From the NCBI GenBank assembly GCA_964453055.1, contig CAYVOD010000006.1, positions 1-46,707 on the forward strand: a DNA stretch of 46,707 nt, in the 5' to 3' direction. The position numbers and the translations under genes are program-made. This DNA comes from UBA2256 sp964453055 (lineage in GTDB: Bacteria; Spirochaetota; Spirochaetia; Treponematales; Rectinemataceae). The notes below the pieces were generated by a model that saw only the letters and a list, made by a program, of their open reading frames with translations, was not told the origin of the DNA and did no database searches. This document shows, in pieces, positions 15,319-22,569 of the stretch (position 1 is the stretch's first letter; the number at the start of each line of letters is the position of its first letter).

Positions 15319-17370
15319 TCAAGCCTTCTGGTCTTCCCCGTATTTCGTCCCCGAAACCCTTGTGGCATTGAGCACCGCGAGCAAAGCCACGCCGACATCG
15401 GCTATCACCGCCTCCCACATCGACGCAAGTCCGAAGGCGCCCAACGCCAAAAAGCCGAGCTTTATCCCGAGGGTGAATACGATATTCTGGATTACAACCT
15501 TGCGAGTGAATGCCGCGATCCTGATCGCGTCGGGCAAACGCGAAAGCTTGTCGTCCATGATGACTATATCGGAGGCTTCGAGAGCGGCGTCAGAGCCCAA
15601 ACCGCCCATGGCGATCCCTAAATCGGCCCTGGCCAAAACCGGCGCGTCGTTCATGCCGTCGCCGACAAAGGCAAGGCTTGAATCCGCAGGCATCGACGCC
15701 TTCATGGCCTCCACCCTGGCGAGCTTGCCCTCCGGCAAAAGCCCCGCCGCGTAGTCGTCCATTCCAGTCTCGGCGGCGATTCGAGACGCCGTCTCCTTTC
15801 TATCTCCGGAGAGCATGATTACCTGCTTTACGCCGAGTCCTTTCAGGTCTGCCACAGCTTCCGCCGCGCCGTCTTTAAGCTTGTCCGCGGCCGTGATAAA
15901 GCCTGCGTATCGCGAATCGACGGCAAGATATACCGAAGTATCGGAGGATGTGCCCGGAAGAGCCGTTATTCCCCTTTCCCTTAAAAATGCCAGGCTTCCG
16001 GCCAGAATCCTGCGTCCTTCTACCTGCGCCGAAACCCCCAGCCCACTCGATTCCTCATAATTCGAAAGCTCCGGATTAACCGCAAAAGATTGTGAAGCCT
16101 TGCCCTGATTAATATCATCCGCTTTCGCAGCTCTACGTATGGCCAAGGCCAGCGGATGGGATGAATAACGCTCGACAGCGGCGGCTAAGGCCAATAACTC
16201 CTCGGCTTCAAACCCGGGAGATGGCACTATTTCCTTTAGCTCGAAGCGCCCTTCGGTGAGTGTGCCCGTTTTATCGAAGACCACGGTATCCAGTTTCAGG
16301 AGGTTATCCAAGGCGCCGGCTCCTTTTACCAGGATTTTATGCCGGGAAGCCGCGCCTACTCCGCCGAAATACCCTAGCGGAATGGAAATTACCAAGGCGC
16401 AGGGGCAAGAGATGACCAGAAGGACCAGGGCGCGATGGAGCCATTGCGAAAAGATGGCACCGGGGATGATCAGGGGCGGCACGAAAGCTAACATGGCCGC
16501 CGCTATGACGACGAAGGGAGTATAGATGGCCGCGAATTTCGTTATGAACTTTTCAGTCGGCGCTTTTCGCTCCTGAGCTTCTTCGACCAAGTTCAGGATT
16601 CTCGCCACCGAGGACTGGCCAAAGGGAGCGCTGACTCGCAATCGGAATAAACCCGACTGGCTCAAATATCCCGCCTTGAGCTCCTTGCCGGGTTCGCCCT
16701 CCATGGGCAAGGATTCCCCGGTCAGTGAAGAAGTATCCAGTGAGCCCTTCCCTTCAAGTATCGCCCCATCCAAAGGCACTCTCTCGCCTGGCCTCACTTC
16801 CACGATTTCGCCGATAAGCACATCCTCGGGCGAGACAAGCTCGACCTTATGGCTGCCTAAATCCGGATCGATTCTCAAGACACGGGCGAACTCGGGGCGC
16901 AGGTCTACCAGCCGGGCGATGGAGCGCCTGGAGCTCCGCACCGCTTTTTCCTGAAGCAACTCGCCTAAGGAGTAGAAAAGCATAACCCCCACCGCCTCAT
17001 AAGGCTCGCCTATAGCCATGGCGCCCAGCGAGGCGATCGCCATGAGGAATAACTCATTGAAGATTTTGCCGCGGGCGATATCGCGAAACGCGCCTAGCAG
17101 GACAGGATATCCGACGATCATATAAGCCGCCGAAAGCGGAATGTACTCAGCCCGCAGGCCCGCCCAGGATCGCAGCCACGGGGCCACGACAAAGCTGAGG
17201 GCAAAAAGCAGGCCGGATGCGGTCAAACGTATGATGGCCGCGCGATCTTCCGTATCGCTATTGGAATCCGGCCCGGCTTGCTTCCGGGGAGAGCAGGTAG
17301 GGCAGGTCGTATCATCTTCGCACTGCTGCGCTGCCGCATGATGGCGCTCGATAAAGTTTTCGCTTTTCAT
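15319..17370 (-). CDS. Heavy-metal P1B-type ATPase (Cd/Zn/Pb type)
   Basis: A cytoplasmic-membrane metal exporter of 683 residues. There is no N-terminal HMA domain. Instead the first 35 residues hold a short His/Cys-rich stretch (ERHHAAAQQCEDD and TCPTCSP) that may bind metal. Then come membrane helices, the actuator motif SLTGESLP, the transport motif SCPCALV (about residue 321), the phosphorylated Asp366 in DKTGTLTEG, SSHPLALA and GDGMNDAPVLARADLGIAMG. CPC plus a late V-A-x-L-N-A-T-R-V helix fits the ZntA/CadA group. It starts nine bases after the ArsR-type regulator stop, with GAGGAAT as ribosome site, so the pair is an operon controlled by metal. Confidence 0.92.
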   Translation of the reverse strand: MKSENFIERHHAAAQQCEDDTTCPTCSPRKQAGPDSNSDTEDRAAIIRLTASGLLFALSFVVAPWLRSWAGLRAEYIPLSAAYMIVGYPVLLGAFRDIARGKIFNELFLMAIASLGAMAIGEPYEAVGVMLFYSLGELLQEKAVRSSRRSIARLVDLRPEFARVLRIDPDLGSHKVELVSPEDVLIGEIVEVRPGERVPLDGAILEGKGSLDTSSLTGESLPMEGEPGKELKAGYLSQSGLFRLRVSAPFGQSSVARILNLVEEAQERKAPTEKFITKFAAIYTPFVVIAAAMLAFVPPLIIPGAIFSQWLHRALVLLVISCPCALVISIPLGYFGGVGAASRHKILVKGAGALDNLLKLDTVVFDKTGTLTEGRFELKEIVPSPGFEAEELLALAAAVERYSSHPLALAIRRAAKADDINQGKASQSFAVNPELSNYEESSGLGVSAQVEGRRILAGSLAFLRERGITALPGTSSDTSVYLAVDSRYAGFITAADKLKDGAAEAVADLKGLGVKQVIMLSGDRKETASRIAAETGMDDYAAGLLPEGKLARVEAMKASMPADSSLAFVGDGMNDAPVLARADLGIAMGGLGSDAALEASDIVIMDDKLSRLPDAIRIAAFTRKVVIQNIVFTLGIKLGFLALGAFGLASMWEAVIADVGVALLAVLNATRVSGTKYGEDQKA

Positions 17371-17379
17371 GATTCCTCG

Positions 17380-17730
17380 CTAGAGCTTTTCTATATAATG
17401 GTGCCGGGCGATCTTGAGCAGCTCGGAAACATGCTCGTCCGCCAAGGTATAGAATACCTGCTTGCCATCCCTCCTCCAGCGGACGAGGTTGAGGCTGCGC
17501 AAGAAACGCAGATGGTGTGAAACCGCGGGAAGGCTGCTCTCCAGCAAATACGCCAGATCGCAGACACATAGTTCCTCCTGGGCTAAAAGATGAAGAATCT
17601 TGATCCGCGTCTCGTCGGCCATTGCCTTGAAAAGCTCCGAAAGCCCCGATACGTCCAACAGGGATTCTCTCAAGGCCGGCGCGATTTCTCTGCAGGAAAC
17701 GCCGAATTGGCTACATAGATCTTCGTTCAT
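17380..17730 (-). CDS. ArsR/SmtB-family metal-responsive repressor
   Basis: A 116-residue winged-helix repressor. The core is LFKAMADETRIKILHLLAQEELCVCDLA with the recognition helix LPAVSHHLRFLRSLNLV. Cys55 and Cys57 form the E-L-C-V-C-D metal box (alpha-3 site), and Cys6/Cys13 near the N-terminus could complete a CadC-like Cys4 site. H100, H110, H111 and E114 in the last helix could form an SmtB-like zinc site. In the family, metal binding releases the repressor from DNA. GGGAG lies five bases before the ATG. It heads the ATPase operon and is divergent from asnB. Confidence 0.92.
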   Translation of the reverse strand: MNEDLCSQFGVSCREIAPALRESLLDVSGLSELFKAMADETRIKILHLLAQEELCVCDLAYLLESSLPAVSHHLRFLRSLNLVRWRRDGKQVFYTLADEHVSELLKIARHHYIEKL

Positions 17731-17749
17731 CCATTCTCCCGATCGCTAT

Positions 17750-17779
17750 CGATTAAACGATTAAGCAATCTTTTAATCG
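17750..17779. promoter_or_regulatory. Candidate ArsR-type operator
   Basis: CGATTAA occurs at 17750-17756 and 17758-17764, and its reverse complement TTAATCG at 17773-17779, giving a 7-base inverted repeat with an 8-base spacer plus an extra direct copy. It lies 20-50 bases upstream of the repressor ATG, where ArsR-type repressors usually bind. Confidence 0.5.
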
Positions 17780-17864
17780 TAATATATACCACGACGATTC
17801 CATGGTCAATATCCGGATCTTAAGAGTTATTCAGCAAAAATCGGTATAAATATAGAGAATAATC

Positions 17865-17893
17865 TTGACAGGGCATATCGGGGTTTTTACAGT
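17865..17893 (+). promoter_or_regulatory. Candidate asnB promoter
   Basis: TTGACA (17865-17870), a 17-base spacer and TACAGT (17888-17893, 4 of 6) lie just upstream of asnB, giving a leader of about 20 bases that contains the GGGAGG ribosome site (17908-17913). Confidence 0.45.
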
Positions 17894-17919
17894 TTCCCGT
17901 TATTACCGGGAGGAACATC

Positions 17920-19596
17920 ATGTGCGGTATTTTTGTTATCGCCGATATCAAGGGGGATGTATCGAAGCTTCGCAAACAAGCTCTCGCCAACGTCAAACGC
18001 CTTAGACATCGCGGACCGGATTGGAGCGGCGTCTATTCCGACGACCGGGCGATCCTCTGTCACGAACGTCTTTCCATAGTCGACATCAACCATGGAGCCC
18101 AACCGCTCGTCGATTCGATGACCGGCCGGGTTTTAGCGGTCAACGGGGAAATCTACAACCACCGCCAGCTAAGGGCGGAACTACTGAAAAACCCCCACGA
18201 CTTCAAGACAGACTCTGATTGCGAGCCGCTGCTGTACCTGTACGACGAGTACGGCCCGGAATTTTTGAATAAGCTTAACGGCATTTTCGCCTTCGTGATC
18301 TACGATCCCAGAAACGGCGACTATTTCATCGCCCGGGATCATATCGGCATAAACCCTCTTTACTGGGGCAGGGACGGAGAAGGCACCCTGTACATCGCCT
18401 CCGAAATGAAGGCTCTCTACGACCTTTGCGTCAAGGTCGAAGTCTTCCCGCCAGGGCATTATTATAAGGGAAGCGAAGGCACGCTGGTTCAGTGGTATAA
18501 GCCTGGCTGGGCCGCCCCGGGTTACATCCCCGAGAAACCGGTCGATTTCGAGGAACTCAGGGAAGCCCTCATCGCCGCGGTCAAGCGCCAGCTCATGTGC
18601 GACGTGCCCTACGGTCTCTTGATCTCCGGCGGCGTCGATTCCTCGCTCATCGCCGCGATCGCGGCGAAATACGCCGAGCGGCGGGTCGAAACCGACGGGA
18701 CCGAGCGAGCCTGGTGGCCGAGGATACACTCATTCTCGGTAGGTCTCGCCGACGCCCCCGATACCCGCTACGCCAAGATGGTTGCGCAGCATATCGGAAG
18801 CGAGCACCACGAGTTGGTTTTCACCATTCAGGAAGCGATCGACGCGCTTTCCGACGTTATTTATCATCTTGAGACCTTCGACGTGACTACTATCCGCGCC
18901 GGCACCCCCATGTATTTGATGTCGAGAAAGATCAAGGCCATGGGAATCAAGATGATTCTCTCCGGCGAAGGCTCGGACGAAATATTCGGCGGGTACCTCT
19001 ATTTCCATAAGGCGCCCAACCGGGTCGAATTTCACGAAGAGCTCGTCCGGAAACTTTCGATGCTTCATCTCTACGATTGCCTGAGGGCGAATAAAATGCC
19101 AGCGGCCTGGGGCCTCGAGGCGCGAGTTCCCTTCCTCGATCCCGAATTCCTGGAAGTCGCGATGAATGTCGATCCGGCCGACAAGATGATCCGCTCGAGC
19201 GAAGGCCGAATGGAAAAATACATTCTCCGCAAAGCCTTCGACGGCTGGATTCCCGATGAAATTCTCTGGCGCCAGAAGGAGCAGTTCTCCGATGGGGTCG
19301 GGTATTCCTGGATCGACTCGCTCAAAGCTTTCGCCGAAAAGGAAGTCTCCGATTCGGCCATGGCCAACGCCGCGTACCGTTTTCCGGTCAAGACGCCGCC
19401 GACCAAGGAAGCCTATCTTTATCGGTCGATTTACGAAGATCATTTCAAGAACCCAAGCGCAGTGGACCTCGTCCCCGACGGGCCCTCGATAGCCTGCTCC
19501 ACCCCGACCGCCATACGCTGGGACGCGGCCTGGGCCAACCAGGCCGACCCCTCCGGCCGGGCGGTTAGAGGCGTGCACGGAAATAGTCTGAAGTAG
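17920..19596 (+). CDS. asnB: Asparagine synthetase B, glutamine-hydrolysing
   Basis: A full-length cytoplasmic enzyme of 558 residues that makes Asn from Asp, Gln and ATP. The glutaminase domain starts with the nucleophile Cys2 (MCGIFVIAD) and contains RLSIVD and AVNGEIYNH. The synthetase domain has the PP-loop LLISGGVDSSLIAAIAA, LSGEGSDEIFGGY and LEARVPFLD. The end, ACSTPTAIRWDAAW and DPSGRAVRGVH, matches the E. coli AsnB-type C-terminus, so the gene is intact. GGGAGG six bases before the ATG fixes the start. A strong hairpin follows at 19659. Confidence 0.96.
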   Translation: MCGIFVIADIKGDVSKLRKQALANVKRLRHRGPDWSGVYSDDRAILCHERLSIVDINHGAQPLVDSMTGRVLAVNGEIYNHRQLRAELLKNPHDFKTDSDCEPLLYLYDEYGPEFLNKLNGIFAFVIYDPRNGDYFIARDHIGINPLYWGRDGEGTLYIASEMKALYDLCVKVEVFPPGHYYKGSEGTLVQWYKPGWAAPGYIPEKPVDFEELREALIAAVKRQLMCDVPYGLLISGGVDSSLIAAIAAKYAERRVETDGTERAWWPRIHSFSVGLADAPDTRYAKMVAQHIGSEHHELVFTIQEAIDALSDVIYHLETFDVTTIRAGTPMYLMSRKIKAMGIKMILSGEGSDEIFGGYLYFHKAPNRVEFHEELVRKLSMLHLYDCLRANKMPAAWGLEARVPFLDPEFLEVAMNVDPADKMIRSSEGRMEKYILRKAFDGWIPDEILWRQKEQFSDGVGYSWIDSLKAFAEKEVSDSAMANAAYRFPVKTPPTKEAYLYRSIYEDHFKNPSAVDLVPDGPSIACSTPTAIRWDAAWANQADPSGRAVRGVHGNSLK

Positions 19597-19613
19597 TCCG
19601 GGTTAATATTTTT

Positions 19614-19629
19614 GACAGGAATGACAGGA
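19614..19629 (+). repeat. Direct repeat GACAGGA x2 beside the gap
   Basis: Two GACAGGA copies with a 9-base period (19614-19620, 19623-19629) lie between T-rich flanks just after asnB. Similar GACAGGATT-type strings occur as dispersed intergenic repeats in many environmental genomes (recollection, not checked). Only two units are present here. Confidence 0.3.
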
Positions 19630-19658
19630 TTTTACTCGGATAGTATTTAGAATAGAAT

Positions 19659-19696
19659 AAACACGGCAATTAGATGAATTCTAGTTGCCGTGTTTT
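19659..19696. terminator. Bidirectional terminator between asnB and precursor gene
   Basis: Bases 19659-19674 pair with 19680-19695: a 16-bp stem with one G-T wobble and the 5-base loop TGAAT. TTTT ends the right arm for plus-strand transcripts, and the complementary strand reads TTTATTCTATT after the stem. It lies between the convergent asnB and the peptide precursor gene, three bases before the run of N. Confidence 0.65.
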
Positions 19697-19698
19697 AA

Positions 19699-19798
19699 NN
19701 NNNNNNNNNNNNNNNNNNNNNNNNNNNNNNNNNNNNNNNNNNNNNNNNNNNNNNNNNNNNNNNNNNNNNNNNNNNNNNNNNNNNNNNNNNNNNNNNNN
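19699..19798. other. Assembly gap (100 N)
   Basis: Exactly 100 N, a conventional placeholder for unknown length. It removes the 3' part of the double-glycine peptide gene. The reading frame across it cannot be assumed. Confidence 0.99.
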
Positions 19799-19995
19799 TC
19801 CTCGATCGCGTCGTACCGGGGATGATGGCACATTCGGGGTAGGCCGCCGACTATTCCCTCCATCTCGGCCTCAGTGAGGGACTGGCCTTCAAGCCCGAAA
19901 AAGGGCATCGGTTCGTCCATGGTTGCTGCGGCCGCGCCTTCGTGACCCAGGAAAATGACTAGCATAAGCATAAGCCCGTAAAAGATTTTTTTCAT
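19799..19995 (-). CDS. Sec-exported double-glycine leader peptide precursor (partial)
   Basis: Visible part is 65 residues; the 3' end is lost in the gap. Residues 1-26 look like a Sec signal peptide (MKKIFYGLMLMLVIFLGHEG, then A-A-A-A-T). Residues 39-51, S-L-T-E-A-E-M-E-G-I-V-G-G, match the double-glycine leader of class II bacteriocin-type peptides, where C39 peptidases cut after the second Gly (51). The product would start LPRMCHHPRYDAIE and continue into the gap. The ATG at 19995 has a near-perfect ribosome site (AGGAGGTGA, five bases away), so strong translation is expected. It is divergent from a C39-type peptidase gene 91 bases away. Identity of the mature product (bacteriocin, signal, fibre subunit) is open. 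Confidence 0.7.
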
Positions 19996-20086
19996 ATTCA
20001 CCTCCTTTTGGTTTATAGAAACGGAAGCAACGCTCCAGCTTTACCACGTGGGGAGATAAGGGCTTCGCTTCAAAATTCTGGAGGAA

Positions 20087-20698
20087 ATGGTGTTAAAAAT
20101 CGCTTTTTTGGTATTAGTGCTCGCGGGCTTGAAGGATAGGGAGTCGCTCAATTTTTCATACTGCGTCGAACAAGGATTTGACGATTCATGCGGGCTGAGC
20201 GCTCTTGCTTGCCTGATGGATAAATACTGGAATTGGCCCTGTGACGAGCTATCGCTGGCAGCTGACTATCTTGCGACTCAACCCGAGGTTGAGGCGCTGC
20301 AAGTTTCCTTAGCCGCGATGGCCGAGATTCTTGATAATAACGGCTTTATTTATAAGGCATTTAAAATGAATCACGAAGAACTAATCCGCGCTACCGAAAG
20401 CCATGCGCCGATCATCGTCCATTACTCCAAGCCCGAAGGGCATTTCGCTTTAGCGCTTTCCGCGAACGAACGCTGGATTCTCGCGGCGGACCCGGCCGAG
20501 GGCTGCCTGTTCATCGAACGGAACAGCTTCGAGGATCGATGGTCGGGAGCCGTGCTCGTGGCCATGGGGACGAAAACGGAAAAAAACCAGGTTCTGCTCA
20601 GCGAGGCCGTAAACAACGCGGCGGCTCGGCTGGCGTTATTGGAACGAGCGTCGTCTGCGAACAGCCGCCTGGCATGGCGTTTAAGGCGAATGGAGTAG
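20087..20698 (+). CDS. Stand-alone C39-type cysteine peptidase, extracytoplasmic
   Basis: A 203-residue peptidase with a short N-terminal hydrophobic segment (about 3-14) that can serve as signal or anchor. Catalytic layout fits C39: Gln29 (oxyanion), Cys35 in D-S-C-G-L-S-A-L-A, His119 in EGHFALAL and Asp135 in AADPAEG. There is no ABC-transporter part, unlike bacteriocin exporters; this resembles FapD of the Fap amyloid system (family knowledge). It likely cuts the divergent precursor after its double Gly in the periplasm. A helical 50-residue extension follows. ATG 20087 is only a base or two from GGAGGA; GTG 20090 is an alternative with better spacing. It leads the barrel and lipoprotein genes. 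Confidence 0.8.
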   Translation: MVLKIAFLVLVLAGLKDRESLNFSYCVEQGFDDSCGLSALACLMDKYWNWPCDELSLAADYLATQPEVEALQVSLAAMAEILDNNGFIYKAFKMNHEELIRATESHAPIIVHYSKPEGHFALALSANERWILAADPAEGCLFIERNSFEDRWSGAVLVAMGTKTEKNQVLLSEAVNNAAARLALLERASSANSRLAWRLRRME

Positions 20699-20703
20699 CG
20701 ATC

Positions 20704-21555
20704 GTGAGTCGATTTCCCTTGGCGGCTGGTCTCTTGGCGGCGAGTCTCTTGACCACGTTTTCCTCGCTTCTATGCGCGCAAGCCTCGGAGCATCAGAGAA
20801 CCGCGGTCGCGGTTAATACCGACCTGCGTATCACCCTGAGCTTTTCGTCGGCCCTATATTCGCTAACGACCGATTCAGGCTCGTCGCTGGAAGCGGATAG
20901 TGGCGTGGAAATTGACCTAAGCATGAATGAGAAATTCGGTATTTCATCAGCCTTGCCTTTTGTGGTCATCGCGCCGCTCGGTCAGGATGAGAGCGATAGA
21001 TTACTGTTCGCGTTGGGCGATCCTTCTGCTTCGCTGTACGCGACAGGACGGATCGGCGATTGGCGGGTATCGGTTAAATTCGGATATACCTATCCTCTGG
21101 GAATCTGGAATTCGTATCAGGCTGAAGAAGCCAAAATCATGTCTGGTTCCGGGTATCACCGCGTCGCAGGAACGATCTCGGCCCTTCGGTATATGGATCC
21201 GCTGGCGGCCGGTTTCAATATAGGTATTGAACATTGTTTTGGGAAACCGTACAGGCTTGGAGTCGGGACGATCCCGTTGTCGCTTAGTCTCGGCCTCTTC
21301 GCCACCGAGGCGCTCAACTCGGTCGCGGCCTTATCGGCGGGATTGCATCAGCGATATTCTACCGCGGCGGAGATCAATGGGATTCCGGAACGACCGGCGG
21401 GAAAATACTCGCTCTCCGTTTCCGGATCGCTGCTGGTCGGTCGAGACGGGCGTACGGTATCGATAGGACTAACCAAGTCTGTGAGCGATCTTTCGTCTCC
21501 GGCGGCGTTTGCCATTGAAGCCGCATTCGCCTTTAACGGGAGGAATGAAAAATGA
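20704..21555 (+). CDS. Outer-membrane beta-barrel protein
   Basis: A 283-residue protein with a signal peptide (to about residue 26, LLCAQA before SEH) and then alternating polar/hydrophobic strands typical of a 12-strand-like barrel: GVEIDLSMNEKFGISSALPF, WRVSVKFGYTYPLG, KYSLSVSGSLLVG and AFAIEAAFAF near the end. The pattern resembles the Phenol_MetA_deg/transporter-type barrels, the group in which I would also place FapF. I infer a secretion pore or anchoring barrel for the processed peptide. The start is GTG 20704 with GGAG eight bases upstream; an ATG at 20674 is possible. The stop overlaps the lipoprotein ATG. Confidence 0.75.
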   Translation: MSRFPLAAGLLAASLLTTFSSLLCAQASEHQRTAVAVNTDLRITLSFSSALYSLTTDSGSSLEADSGVEIDLSMNEKFGISSALPFVVIAPLGQDESDRLLFALGDPSASLYATGRIGDWRVSVKFGYTYPLGIWNSYQAEEAKIMSGSGYHRVAGTISALRYMDPLAAGFNIGIEHCFGKPYRLGVGTIPLSLSLGLFATEALNSVAALSAGLHQRYSTAAEINGIPERPAGKYSLSVSGSLLVGRDGRTVSIGLTKSVSDLSSPAAFAIEAAFAFNGRNEK

Positions 21556-21977
21556 GCGCATCTTTCGATTCGCGCGGCCAGGGGGGCGCCTGTCGCATGC
21601 GTCGCGCGCCAGTGTGGCTCGCGGCAAGTTGCGCGATGGCGCTCTGCTATGCGCTAATATCCTGCAATCAGGAAACTTCTTCCTGGTATCCCGCCGGGAA
21701 GGCTGAAGTTGTCTCTTTTTACGAACTCGAGTCAGGCGGGCAGGAGTTTCTGACCGCGACGATCGAAGTGGTAAACACGGGCAAGTCGGGGATCGGCTCA
21801 TGCTCTTTATCTATTTCGGCAAAAACGACGGAAAGAACCTACAAGACAACGTTCATCAAGACTATCGACATTCAACCCGGCGGAAAGGTTTATTTCGATA
21901 TAGAGATCCTTTACCGCTCCGCTGAAGAACGGCTCACGCCGGAAGGCCTTGCGATAATCGGCGAGTTCTATTACTAG
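21552..21977 (+). CDS. Small envelope lipoprotein
   Basis: A 141-residue lipoprotein: Y-A-L-I-S before Cys38, preceded by a hydrophobic stretch. The mature 100 residues look like an immunoglobulin-like beta sandwich (KAEVVSFYELESGG, TATIEVVNTGKSGIG, KVYFDIEILY), as in FxLYD-type domains, but I cannot assign a family firmly. The ATG at 21552 overlaps the barrel stop and has GGGAGG upstream; an in-frame ATG at 21597 would give a shorter, more usual signal peptide. As last gene of the peptidase/barrel run it may be an accessory or chaperone of the same system. Confidence 0.7.
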   Translation: MSASFDSRGQGGACRMRRAPVWLAASCAMALCYALISCNQETSSWYPAGKAEVVSFYELESGGQEFLTATIEVVNTGKSGIGSCSLSISAKTTERTYKTTFIKTIDIQPGGKVYFDIEILYRSAEERLTPEGLAIIGEFYY

Positions 21978-22068
21978 TTGAACCGAAGACGAAAGCCTGA
22001 TACCGTATGAGCTAGATATCATATTTTAATTCCTTGCCGCCACTTATTGCTTTTTTAGGGGGAATTCC

Positions 22069-22542
22069 ATGAATTATCTTGTCGCGTACATATCAAAAAC
22101 CGGCACGACCAAGGAGATCGCTGAACGGATCGCGAAAATACTCGAAGAACGAGGCGACAAAGCCGAGGCTAAACCGATAAGCGCGATAACAGGGTTATCG
22201 GGATACGACAGGATCATCCTTGGTTCGCCGGTAAACGGCATGAAAGCGCTTGGCGAATTCGACTCCTTCTGCAAGGAAAAGGCCTCGGCCAGCGATGCGC
22301 CCAAGGACCTGTTCCTGGTTTCATATATGTTCGAAAATGGTAGGGCGATGTGGAAAAAAGCCCTTCAAAAGGAAAAAACCAGGGTGGCCGAGATACTTGA
22401 CGCCCGTAGTTCCGAATTTTTCGGCGGGAGAATCGATAAGCAACTGCCTGGATTCGCCCGCTTGATATTCGGGATTCCCCGGGATATGCCCCTGGATATC
22501 AGGAATTGGGAAGCGATCGAATCGTGGGGGAAAAGCCTATAA
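22069..22542 (+). CDS. Flavodoxin-domain protein
   Basis: A 157-residue cytoplasmic flavodoxin-like protein. The FMN phosphate loop is SKTGTTKEIAERIA (residues 9-22), with YDRIILGSPVNGMKALG after it. The C-terminal half (PRDMPLDIRNWEAIESWGKSL) resembles the HemG/flavodoxin_5 group (protoporphyrinogen oxidase-like) more than electron-carrier flavodoxins, but the true substrate is unknown. AGGGGGAATTCC precedes the ATG. It stands alone between the peptide cluster and convergent ftsK. Confidence 0.85.
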   Translation: MNYLVAYISKTGTTKEIAERIAKILEERGDKAEAKPISAITGLSGYDRIILGSPVNGMKALGEFDSFCKEKASASDAPKDLFLVSYMFENGRAMWKKALQKEKTRVAEILDARSSEFFGGRIDKQLPGFARLIFGIPRDMPLDIRNWEAIESWGKSL

Positions 22543-22557
22543 GCCGTAGGGCTTTTT
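22531..22557 (+). terminator. Weak intrinsic terminator after the flavodoxin gene
   Basis: AAAAGCC (22531-22537) pairs with GGCTTTT (22550-22556), with one further T before C. The stem overlaps the gene's last codons. Only seven pairs, so support is moderate. Confidence 0.35.
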
Positions 22558-22569
22558 CATATACTTGAT

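Noticed and set aside
19614..19629. GACAGGA repeats as a CRISPR array
   Set aside because: Only two 7-base units with a 2-base spacer, no cas genes in the window.
19681..19798. Reading the precursor frame through the gap to a stop at 19681-19683
   Set aside because: The 100 N are a placeholder, so the frame and the five codons on the far side cannot be joined safely to the leader.
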